Below are positions 11,837-23,278 of a stretch of 64,000 bases of DNA, piece by piece; positions within the stretch are counted from its first letter, which is position 1; each line of letters begins with the position of its first letter. The stretch covers positions 136,001 through 200,000 of the forward strand of contig JBAMJR010000090.1 of assembly GCA_038501785.1 (NCBI GenBank), written 5' to 3'. The DNA comes from Myoxocephalus aenaeus (Eukaryota > Chordata > Actinopteri > Perciformes > Cottidae). The notes below the pieces were generated by a model. It was not told the origin of the DNA. It ran no database searches and was given only the letters and a program-made list of their open reading frames with translations. The position numbers were made by a program, and so were the translations under genes.

Positions 11837-12662
11837 GTGAGAGCCGCTGCTGCGCGTTATTACTGCTTATTTAGCGCGTGTGGACCAGCTTGAATTGTGT
11901 GATGAGACATCTCGCAGAGCCTTTTCATGTGTCGAGAGGAAGAGGAAGAAAAGAGGCGCACCAACACACCTCCAGGTGAGGAGGAGAGGAGGCTGCTTCA
12001 TCCTCATGCACATGCAGCCCCCCGCGGTGCATCCTGCGTGGAGAATCAGCGAACAAGTGCAATGGGCTCGTCTGTCGTTGAACACGCATCCTCCGTGGAT
12101 GAGGCGATGGAAGAGGGTCGCGGTGTAGAAGGGGCTTTCCCGATAATCCTTTGAATAGCCTTGAGGGAGTAAAGTAAGTCACAGGACGGCTCAGGGGCCT
12201 GACGGGATGTGATCTGATGGGATGCACAGGCCCGCTTGAGATGATCCAAAATCCGCGTCCCGACTCGTGACTCCGCGTGCAGCCTCCAATTCATCCCCTG
12301 CGTCGTGGACCTGGAGCTGTCAGCCATTCAGCAGGAGGCTGCGGCCCATTCCCATTCATGAGGTCCGCTACGCAGCCTGCACGGCGACCCGCCGCGGGCT
12401 GCAGACAGGCTCTCTGGGCCCGCAGCAGGCCTGGCTCAGGCCTATTGACTTCCTCTCGTGTGTCTCTTTATTGGCTACACGAGACAGTAAATATGAAGCC
12501 TAATAAGCCTGATTACTGCAGGACTAGGCCTGCTATTACACCGGCCTTTACACCACGTATATAACACTCTGCTGCGTCTCTGGTTCTGTGTTGTGATATT
12601 ATAGTCACCAAATCAAAGAACATTGTTTATTGTTTTTCTGTTTCTCTTTATTTTGCTTTCGC

Positions 12663-12687
12663 TTTCTCTTTCTCTTTCTCTTTCTCT

Positions 12688-12753
<66 letters not shown>
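12663..12753. repeat. (TTTCTC)n then (TA)n microsatellite
   Basis: Hexanucleotide pyrimidine repeat running directly into 63 bp of perfect TA repeat. Confidence 0.95.
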
Positions 12754-12756
<3 letters not shown>

Positions 12757-13748
12757 AGAGATGTTGTTTTGTTGTGATATTTTAGCATCATCCTTCTAAA
12801 TGTTTATTTTGTTTACAAAGATGCAATAGTATCTTCCCTAAAAGTGAAGCCTGAGGTTACCACCAGCTGCCTCAGCGTATACAGTATGCCATAAACTCTG
12901 TAGGTTGTACAGAAACATTGCATCATACCGTATAATGCGTGATATTCTGATAATACTCCTCTGACACTATGTTATGATTTTATAGTGACCTAAACAAAAG
13001 TACATATTCATAATTGTATTTATTTATTTCGCCTACATTATATATTGCATGGGGGGGACAGAATAACAAGAACACCCTATAATGCGATCTTATATAGCAT
13101 ACACATGTTATGGCCTTGACGTCAATGTGATGTCCTGATATTTGTCTTTTAAGGCCACGTTACGCCTCTGACACTATAACTATTTGGGGATGATGGTTGA
13201 ACCTAAAAAAGCTGTTTGAAGATATCACCTTGGGCTCTGAGAACTTGTGAGGGGCATTTTTCAATGATGGCTGACAACTAATCATAAATCATGTACAAGC
13301 ATAAATACACACAAACAATGAATTCACACCAAAAAATGTCTTTATATTTAAAATTTAGGGAAATAATTAACATACACAATCCATAGCTCGTCAACCAAAT
13401 CCAACACATACTATGCCAACAAGTGCAAAAAGGCACGTTACATAGAGTCATAGATCCACCCTCAGTTTGATTATCAGGCTGTTTTTTGCATCACTGAATC
13501 AAAAAACATTCAAACCCATCTGTTCCAGTAACTGACACACTTGATGCTCACACAGGTTGTGCAGTGTTGCTCCTCCGCCAGAGGCCTGTGGTCATCTGTG
13601 AAATTAGTTAGACCCGGTGGGTGAGAGACAGGAAATGGCAGTCGGTGGCGGAATGTGCGTCTCCCACGCGCTGCGTCCTTTATCACTGGCTGCCATATGG
13701 ATGCCTGAGCTCGCTCAATATTTACGTTGTCGCTGCTCGAGAGAAACC

Positions 13749-13750
<2 letters not shown>

Positions 13751-13790
<40 letters not shown>
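13751..13790. repeat. (GA)n microsatellite
   Basis: Perfect GA tract in the likely SH2B2 intron 1. Confidence 0.95.
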
Positions 13791-13953
13791 CCTGCTGCCA
13801 CAGAGGACACGCTAATTAATGTGTTTATCTGCATGATGAGGCCCTGCTACTTATATTGTGAAGTGGTGAAAAACCCACAGGAAAACTGATCCGTTTGTTT
13901 GTGTCTCCATGTTCTCATTACATCTGGTTTATTATCACTGGTTGCATCTGTCT

Positions 13954-13956
<3 letters not shown>

Positions 13957-14036
<80 letters not shown>
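13957..14036. repeat. (CA)n microsatellite
   Basis: About 40 CA units. A second perfect tract of about 36 units lies at 14401-14472. Confidence 0.95.
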
Positions 14037-14039
<3 letters not shown>

Positions 14040-14400
14040 CTTTATGCAGCGGGTGTATCAGTGTCTGAATCAGGAGTGTCTACCTTTCATAATGAAGACA
14101 CTCCTGTGTTACTTCAGGACTGATTCAAACTCTCCAGACAACATTCAGGTCGACGAGGTTATCAGGGGTCAGGTCAAAGTTCACTGACCGGCTGCTCTGA
14201 AGTGACCCGATCAAAATTAAGGAGAAAAAAAGGGGTTTATCACTGCTGACCCCTACTTCTGCGCTTCCTCCTACTGCCACGTCTGATCCCCTTCATCTCT
14301 GTCCGCCATTTCTATCTTGTGTTTTTCCTTTACGCTTTCTTTTTGTTCAGTGTTAAAGATGGTTTACAGTTTCCTTCTGTCTCTCTCTCTCTTTTGCTGG

Positions 14401-14474
<74 letters not shown>

Positions 14475-15051
14475 TCACCTATGTTTGTGCTACAAATTTA
14501 TGTTCTAGTTTTTCATGACTTTCGATATTTCTTGCAGTCCTGGTTGTTTATTTCAACAGAGCACAGACTTAAAAAGAGCTTGAGTAACCTTTCATATACA
14601 TACCATACTTTAGTTTGGGTGAATTATGCGACAGTAATACAATAATAACACTAACATGGGTCAAAACAGCCCCTTGTGTTGGGTGTTTTTCTAAATGGTG
14701 AATGCATTTATCTCTTTACAGTTCAGCCTCTCATTCACACACACTCATCACCGATGACAGAGAGCTTCCCTGGAAGGTGCTAGGTAAAAAAATACTTTCA
14801 TTAACAATTCATCTGCTGATTATTTTCTTTTCCAACTAAAGATTTGAAGTTTACTGTCATATGAGACAGCATATCCTCACCACTGAGAAGCTGAAAGTGT
14901 TTGGTATCGTTTCAGTTGTTCACACATTTACTGGTTCTATTTCCTCAAATGTGAGCAATGCTGCTTTTGAATGTCTTTGGTTATAAATAACTGACGTAAA
15001 CACAAAATAATCACCACACCAATCAGACCTAATTACCAAAGTTGTTGCAAA

Positions 15052-15295
15052 TAGGTCTGCAGCTATCGATGATTTTCATTATCGATTAATCCAGAGCCGA
15101 CACATTTTCAAATGACTTGTTTTTTCTGATCAACATTTAAACATTTGAAAATATTCGATTTAGAATAATATAAAACAGAGTCCTTCCCTGTGAGGTTCTA
15201 GAAACAGAATTATTTATTTTAAATAATACTTCAACTATTAATTGATTATCAAAAGTATCTTTCTGACAAACTAACAATTGATTAATGGACAAATG
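15052..15295. mobile_element. MITE of the 'CATTATCGATTAAT' fish family, copy 1
   Basis: Left end reads GTCTGCAGCTATCGATGA then TTTCATTATCGATTAATCC; right end carries ATTGATTATCAAAAGTATC and ACAATTGATTAATGG. This is the layout of a common teleost inverted-repeat element with TGCAACTAACGATTATTTTC termini. Diverged and non-coding. Other copies lie at 20949-21290 and 36757-37021. Confidence 0.6.
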
Positions 15296-16318
15296 CATGT
15301 GGGTTGTTCTGCTGCATGCTATATGACATTTCTTACATCCCTGAATGTCATCAATCCACATCTAGCTGCTGCTATATTTACATCTTATATAATAACACAA
15401 GATGAAGATGTTGTGTACGTACATAGCGGTACGATACTGAGTGTGCTGCTAGCTGTGTGCTGTGCTGTGGAGCAGGCTAATCTTAGAAAACATGGCAGGA
15501 CCCAAACTCCCCGGGGGTGGGAGCACAACCTCACCAATCATCCACATCAGCCAATCACTGAGGGCGTGCTGCTGGCATGAAACTGCTCTCAGCAACGAGT
15601 GTGTTTGGATATAGGAGTCTGTTAAACTACATGTACAGTGTTTATCTGTCTGTGAGTGCACGGAGGTATGTGTACACACAGCTTTAAAAACACAAATCCT
15701 TGTACATCCGTTATGCTTGGCGTCATCGTTTCCTCAGTAGCTATACCCACAACACCCCAGATGCATCAGACATATGTCATTCTTGGCTCCGCACAGTTCT
15801 GTCCTGTGAGGGCCCCGCAAAGTACATGGAGTGGACGTATCTTTAAGATGTGTTCTGCAGGCTGCAGTTGATAGCTTCTCCCTGAACAGTAATATTACTT
15901 CCCTCTCCTCCACAGTGAGTTTACTGTTACAGACAGAACTCCCAACCATCTGACAGAGATATCAGCCGTGCTCCCCTGGGTACAGAAGCAGCAGCAGGAG
16001 GAGGAGGAGGCACAGTAGTGGTAGATTTTTTACAACATATAAGGAAGAGATACAGGAGGTAGGGGGGCTTTGTGACGTCTGAAGGATGGAGGTTAACATT
16101 TTTAGATTCCCCTCGACTCCCCTCAGTCTTGTTTTTTTTCTACTTGAGCTCCATCAATGGAGCTAAAAAAGGCCGAGGGGAGTCGTGGGGATGTGAGAGT
16201 CCACATGGTGCCTCCACTTCCCCTCGTCCTACAGTGTGTCTCCCCTCGTCTCCTCCACCTCCACATACTCACTGATTGTTTTAGCAGCTGGCCTACGTAA
16301 AAAAAACATGCCCGCCCC

Positions 16319-17339
16319 CAGTGGGGGAAAAAGATTCAGATCTTTTACTTAAGTAAAAGTACAAAAGCGACAATGTAAAAGGCCATCAACCACAATCCTA
16401 CTTTTGTACAGAAGTATCAAGGATGACATGCATGCACTTAAAGAAGCTATAATTGATATTTGTGTGATAACAATGTGAAAGGGGTTGCTCGTAGTAATGA
16501 ACGTAAAGAGAATTACCACCTGAATCAGAGCTCCTCTCGGCTTTACAGAGCTTCATAGTGAGTTTCAGCTCACTGTTTAGCCCACAACTTCACTGTTTTG
16601 GTACCCACTTGTGTTCAGCTTCAGCAGGCAGTTTCCCAGTGAAAAAGCCCTAAATACCCACTGTGCAGTATCCTACCTGCTCAACACCATACCGCAGACA
16701 TACACAATTATAGAGGAGCATTTTGTGACAAAAGCCAAATATCTATCGGACCAGAGTGAAAAAGAGAGTAAATATAGGACTTTGATTGATCAGGTGGACA
16801 GAATGAATGTTACTGTTGCTTTGTAACTGCTGGGTGTGTACAGCAGCTAAGTAGTTAATAAGTTAAACTTGTAAACATAAAGAATAACTCAACGTCAGTA
16901 TGAAAAGCAGCTCTCTGCTGCCACCTCTGGTTGAAGGTGTCCCAGCCTCACTGGTAGACACAGGTGTGGTCTGAAGTGTGTCACCACGCCCAACAGTGGG
17001 TTGTTGTCTTCAAGAGCTGTTCAAAACATGTTCATTGCAGGTAGTGAATATAAAGAGTACAAGTAAAATGTGTGATTGATAAATTACTACAGATGATATT
17101 ATTTGATTGTAATAATGATGCATCAATGCGTATGCAGCGCTTTACTGCAGTAACGGCTTGATGACCAACTAGTATAAGTCCAGTGGTTCTCAACCAGGCT
17201 CCTCCGAAGAGTCACAATATGAATCTGTTCGGTTCGAAATGTTTTGACTTTTCTTTCATCTTTGCATTGTTATTATATATTGAGAACTTTTACTTAATTT
17301 GGGAATCTAAAAAGTAATTTAAAGTACTTTCCACCACTG
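16319..17339. mobile_element. Dispersed inverted-repeat element with CAGTGG ends
   Basis: Seen: the left end CAGTGGGGGAAAA and the reverse complement of the right end CAGTGGTGGAAAG match at 11 of 13 bases. AAGTAAAAGTACAAAAG follows on the left and its inverted counterpart AAGTAAAAGT lies on the right. The middle (16520-16810) matches another teleost repeat (TTTCAGCTCACTGTTTAGCCC, CTACCTGCTCAACACC) whose second diverged copy is at 22590-22770. No target duplication is clear because the flanks are C-rich. No transposase is visible. Confidence 0.6.
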
Positions 17340-17457
17340 CCCCCTCACTGGCCTTAACCAATCATGTGTTCCTCCTGTGTGCTTCAATCTGCTGAGCCTC
17401 AGAAAACCTTAATGCTGTCCACTTCCTCCAGCGTCTCATGGCTTAAGTTTCATGCTG

Positions 17458-17461
<4 letters not shown>

Positions 17462-17515
<54 letters not shown>

Positions 17516-17649
17516 CTGCAAAGATCCTCATCTTTGCAGAAGCTACAGGAGAAACGCAGCTCACTGTGTGTTGTTGTTTTTCTGCTGAATGAGTGGAAAG
17601 TTGGCTCAGTGCAGGTTTTTAAATAGCTGAATGGGTATTGACTTCCTCG

Positions 17650-17734
<85 letters not shown>
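17462..17734. repeat. Opposed (GT)n and (CA)n microsatellites
   Basis: (GT)n at 17462-17513 and (CA)n at 17652-17734, 138 bp apart and in inverse orientation, so a transcript could fold the two together. Confidence 0.9.
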
Positions 17735-17737
<3 letters not shown>

Positions 17738-19963
17738 CAACGCTGGCACACACCCGAGATCGGGAGCGGGCTCATTATTATGACGATACTCTATCTGGTT
17801 CGCAGTCTAGTTTACACATCTGGTGTAACTTGGAGGAATGAATGGATGTTTGGATGAATGAAGTGTTGGATTCATGAATGAAAGTGGAAAGTGATTTTAA
17901 TTTGATCAACTCTGTTCCACTTTCTAATAACTCCATAGTTATGTTGAGTTGTAACTAACGACTTTATTAGTGATATTTAAAACATTTACTTGAGGAGTTA
18001 TAAGCCATTGTAAGAACACATTTTAAGTTGCCAACAATTGCTTTAGTTGATGTTTCTTCTTTTTATTTTGTAATAAATCAGATATAAATGTTATCTTTTT
18101 AATGCGCCATAAAACCACAGTACCGTTGTGCCTCCAATCAAAACAAAACCCACTTCTGCACAGTAGATGAAATAAGTATTGGCACTTTGTATTCCTCTGG
18201 GACATTCACACATTTATTTTGCTGTTCTTTTCATTATTGTTCTCTAAGCCCACCCTTTCCTCTCCTTTCTAGTGTCTGTATCCGTCAGAGCATTTCTCTG
18301 AAATTCTGACACCGGGATACAAGATGGTCTTTCAAAGAGCTGGGACTCTGGTGTACTTCCCCTTCTCATTATCCTCTCTCTGATCTGGCATGTTGTTTCT
18401 TTCAGATCTGCGGGAGGATTGAAAGAGTGAGATTTGAGATTGGCTTGAAGTTAAATGTGTGTCAGACTTCTTTTTTTTTTTCTTCGTAATCCTTTATGAA
18501 AAGACCACCCACACGGATGACTTTCAAAAATGACAATTAAGCCGCATGCAGAAAAAATCCCAGGGAACTTTGCCGTGCACATGTATGTATTATACACGTG
18601 TGATTTGCAATAAACAAACATTTGAGAGCACATTTGAGACGAACTGCCAAGAGAAGCCTCAGCCGCTCTGAGTGTTTGCCACCCAGACTGCCCCCTCAGA
18701 CGATATCCTTCATTTACAGACATTAATAATCAAACCGGTGCGATGCCATTCACTGATTCTGTATTAGTCACTGATGTGTTGAGGTGGAGAAAGAGAGGGA
18801 AGAGTGGAGTGGAAAATGGCTTTGGATGTTGCTACTGACACGATGGTGGTAAAACCAGAGAGAAGAGTGTTATCGTGATGTGATGTGGTTTGGCAGCGCT
18901 CAGGCCAGAGAGGGAGGCAGCGCTGAGGACTGAGTCATACGACACACACACACACACACACACACATGCTGGGGAGCAGAGGGATGTATGGATGAGTGGA
19001 CGAGATATCTTAAAAACACACTCATTATGTAGAAAAACAACAGTAAGTGGGATTGATGGGCCATAAGAGGAGCTGCATAATTCAGATAATCTGAGTGCTT
19101 GTCACAAACTGGTAACTGATGAGACCCGAGCTTTCTGGATGATTTCTGGTTGATCTCTTGTCATATTGAATCTGTTGATGATCTGTTTACAACCTTCAAT
19201 GACATGTGCATCCTGTGTATAATCTTCATCTGTCACAGGGCGGTCGTTACCACTGAGGACAATGAGGTCATGCTGTCAGGAATTTTAGGAGAATTTGAAG
19301 GTTTTAGAGACCAGGAGGGAGTTTATAGTCGCTATTGGCGGATTAGTTTTTTGACTCAATATATTTAGTTTTGACAACTTGTACCAGTATGAGATTCATT
19401 ATTTTCTCGTGTGCCGAGCTGACGTTCACATGTATCTTAAAAAAGAAAGAAAAAGTCAAACTTGTATTTCTTCTGTTTCTTTATTATCCACACCAAATGC
19501 ATTGCTTTACCTCAAAACGTCATGGTCACAAAGCTGAGCTCTCTCAGCTCAGTCATTGGAGATACATGGTTGTCACAGGATAGAGACTATAAGATAATCA
19601 AGAAAAGTATCTATGTTGGGGTCACATTTTTCTTGGGGTAGGGGGGATTTTTAAAATCTTGGCTGTTGTCACTTTACAATATGTTATTTTGCACAATATG
19701 ATTGGATGTGAGAATATGGAAAATGTGAAACTAAATCTTTTTTTGCATGTTTTTATTGATAAACAGCAAATCTGCAAAGAAGAATGTAGCTTTTATATGA
19801 AGATGTAGATATCATAAGGACCGACAGACACGAGCCGGTTCAGCAGTCTGCTTCATCCACACGTCTTCCAGCCAGGAGTTACACACATACACGCTCAGTC
19901 TTTTCCTCCACAATAACACTGTGTTCCTCTTCCTCCTCTCCAGCCTCTCCTCGGCGGGTTGGC

Positions 19964-19975
19964 ATGGCCCAGTGA
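19964..19975 (+). promoter_or_regulatory. Three-codon upstream ORF overlapping the SH2B2 start
   Basis: In the exon beginning 19944, ATG-GCC-CAG-TGA precedes the SH2B2 ATG. The A of its TGA (19975) is the first base of the SH2B2 start codon, giving TGATG. Its own start has a good context (GGCATGG), so it may tune SH2B2 translation by re-initiation. Function is inferred. Confidence 0.55.
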
Positions 19976-21573
19976 TGAACGGAGCGGCGGTGCCCGGTAG
20001 CCCGGAGCTCTCCTCCTCGTGCCCGCTGCCAGACTGGCGAGAGTTTTGTGAGCTCCATGCTCGAGCCTCGGCTGCAGACTTTGCTGACAAGTTCCAGCGC
20101 TTCCTATCGGAGAATCCGTGCTACGACTCTCCCGGCGCCGATGCCAGCTTCTCGCAACACTTTGCGAACCACTTCCTGGAGTGCTTCTCGGCAGCGCTGA
20201 CCCAGGCCCGGGAGAACCAGGCGTCCTCGCCGGGGGAGGACGGCGCCAACGCAGCACCCAAGTACAGCATCGTTCCTTTCCTGGGGATCCAGGGCTGCCC
20301 GCTGTCCTACGGTCACGACCTTTACCAGAGACGCAAGGACGCCGGGGCTTCAAGCGAATCCCTGGACAGCATGGACAGTGGAGGGGGAGGGATAGACGGG
20401 GGAGGCAATGGCACTGCCTCCCGGGGCCCCCAGTCAACCCACAAGGTGACTGCTTTGGGACAGTCTCGCAGCTCAGAGGACGTGTCGGTCAGCCACCCAA
20501 AGGCTCGCTTCAAGAAGGGCTTCTCCCTGAGGAACATGAGCCTCTGTGTGGTGGACGGGGTGAAGGAGATGTGGCACAGACGGGCCTCCCCTGAACCCGA
20601 CGGTCCCTCTGGAGCAAGGAGGGCTACCGGCGGAGGAGTGGGAGGAGGAGGAGGGGGAGGGGGAGGAGGGGAGGCTGCAGGGGGAGAGAAATGGTCCCAG
20701 AAGCTGCGGCTCCCTCGGGGTTCCCAGGGCCACAAGGCTGAGATGCTGGAGATCCAGAGGGAGGGAGCGCTGAGGTACATGGTGGCTGATGACACAAACT
20801 GCATGGGCGCTGCACAGTGGCAGAAGTGCCGCCTGCTGCTGAGGAAGACGAAGAGGGAGGAAGGGGGTGAGAGGTTCCTGCTGGAGTTCTACGTACCACC
20901 CAAGGTACACAAACACACGCAGACAAGGAGGAGAGTTAGGCAGAAAGTGGATCTAGAGCTGAAATGATTAGTTAGTTATTAATGGATGATTTGGAGAAAA
21001 AAAACAGCAACACAAACACATTTTTACATATGACATCCACAATCCCCCAGAAAACAGAAAACAAAGTAAGATGCAGGGTGTAGTGTCCAGACCACTTAAA
21101 CATGATCTTAAAGTCTTGAGCCACTACTATCATAGCAAAAATAAATAAAAATACAGATGCAGTGAGGAACTCATTTGGTCAATGTTTAAAAGTAGGTGGA
21201 CAAGTGCGTTTTCAACTCTTCAAGACAAGTCAATTATGCATTAGACTTCAAGAATGTTTAACAAAATGATCAATACGTTAATAATTCATGAACATTATTA
21301 TTGGCTGCCCTGCGTACATCCCGGATATAAATGTAGCCTGAAAACCCAACCCCTCTGACCCCAAGTGAAGGCCAACCACTCACGTGAAAGCACACTTGAC
21401 ATTTTTCTATGTGGGATTTCCAGATCATCGCCCTGACCTTAACACGGCCATGAGGCTGAGCAGCGGAGGGCCTGTCAATCTGCAGTCCTTTCATCAGGGC
21501 TGGTGGGAATGTGGGGAGAAGCAGGGGGAGAGGGGGAGAGGGGTCAGGACAGGTGGGAGGCAAGGGGGGCGAA

Positions 21574-21617
<44 letters not shown>

Positions 21618-21645
21618 AGAGAGAGGGGGAGAGAGAGAGAGAGAG

Positions 21646-21705
<60 letters not shown>

Positions 21706-21781
21706 AGAGAGAGAGAGAGAGGGGGGGAGAGAGAGAGAGAGGGGGGAGAGAGAGAGAGAGGGGGGGAGAGAGAGAGAGAGG

Positions 21782-21831
<50 letters not shown>

Positions 21832-23205
21832 GCTGTTACATTGATTTCTGTAAGAGGCAGCAGATTGCAAAGATTCCCTTTCATGTGCAAAAAATAAATA
21901 TTGATTCGCTCCTCGTCTTTGGCAAACTGTCTGCAGTGACAAACTAAAAATAGAAACCCAAATAGTTTTTCTGAGTCACTCAAAAACTCTGCCAAACTCC
22001 GAGAGAGCCGCAGGGGGAACATATAACTTAATATGCTTCAGCAGTTTGATCTGTTATGTTCTATTAACTTCTACACGTGGGGAAATGATTATCAGCTGAG
22101 ATTAGGAGAAACTTCAGAGCAGCGGTTGCCGCTGAAGTGACACATTAATTAAACGCACACATCTCGACAGGCCTGCCCTGCAGACACGCTGGCTTGTTTT
22201 ATCGCTGCCGTCTTATTCGGGTCTTACAAATCATAGCAGTGCAGAGTCAACGGTGTCGGAAAGATAAACCGTCTCATAAAATCTCTCTCCGGCTGACCGG
22301 CCGTGGTTCAGTCCCTGTCAGAGCCATCGGTGGCTGCATGATGACGCAGCAGAAGGCCTCCAGACGACCCTCTCAGGCTCCTATGCAGTTAGTTAGTGTT
22401 TTATTTTCATTTGTCCAGGTTTGGAGATATCCATTCCTGAGATTTGCAGAAAATATTGATTTAAGGCTGCACGCACTAATCAATATTTTTTTATATTAAC
22501 AATAAATCAAATGATATGTGTAATGTGAGAGGGATCGCTTGCGATGAAAAACTCGTAGACAATTATTATCGGCCCTTACGTGTGTCTTTCAGCTCATTGT
22601 TTGTGTTTTATGCCCCCAACTTTACTGTTTACGGATCACTTCCACGACAGCAGAGTTAGAGACGAGCTGCTGAACACAGTGGAGCGTTCAGCAGCTAAAG
22701 AGACCAAAAACAGACCTGAAAGGAAAGTGTGCCAATATTGGATTTACGTTCATCAGTTGACCCGAAACATGCCATTCATTCTAATATTACTGCGTCTGCT
22801 CAATGTTTGAACAGTAAACTGTTTTCTAACAAGTCGACACAACAACTTGAAGCAAATACCTCAAAACTAAAATATATTGTTTCATTTGTTGTGTTACATT
22901 TTCGTAGATCAACCCTCAAAAAACCCACAGCACCGAATAGAAAGAATGACCACACTAAGTACACGCATACGGTCATCTGCACTGGTTAAGACTGGCTTGC
23001 ACCACATTTCAACTGTACAGGAAATGGTCGAACGGTTTAATACAGGAAGTGTTTTTTGACATCTGATCCAGAGAAAGGAATTGTGGGTGTGGATGGCAGC
23101 CAACTGCACGGGCAGATAGAGATGAGAACAGTGTTGCTCCAGACAGATCAGCTGATAAGCCTCTGCCAGACCATCAGTCAGCCTCCTTCTCGCTCTGCCT
23201 CTTCT

Positions 23206-23278
<73 letters not shown>

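Larger units (their letters stand above)
11837..19943 (+). other. Likely SH2B2 intron 1 (or upstream DNA)
   Basis: About 8 kb with no supported exon. It holds a TTTCTC run with a (TA)n tract (12663-12753), a palindromic CRE TGACGTCA (13117-13124), (GA)n 13751-13790, (CA)n 13957-14036 and 14401-14472, a MITE (15052-15295), a dispersed element (16319-17339), paired (GT)n and (CA)n tracts (17462-17513, 17652-17734) and (CA)n 18941-18965. The DNA at 12240-12560 is GC-rich and continues the CpG cluster. Confidence 0.6.

Noticed and set aside
16905..16940. CTCF-like CCAGAGGTGGCAG on the minus strand
   Set aside because: Spacing is one base short of the consensus and it lies inside a dispersed repeat.
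19921..19974. Upstream in-frame ATG for SH2B2 at 19921
   Set aside because: It lies in the pyrimidine tract before the acceptor at 19942-19943; MNGA at 19975 matches the family N-terminus.
19895..20437. Minus-strand open frames opposite the first SH2B2 coding exon
   Set aside because: Shadows of a GC-rich coding exon; the plus strand carries clear SH2B domains.
21270..22022. 250-codon minus-strand frame rich in Ser-Leu and Pro
   Set aside because: It is the translation of the (GA)n/poly-G tract; the flanks have no protein similarity.
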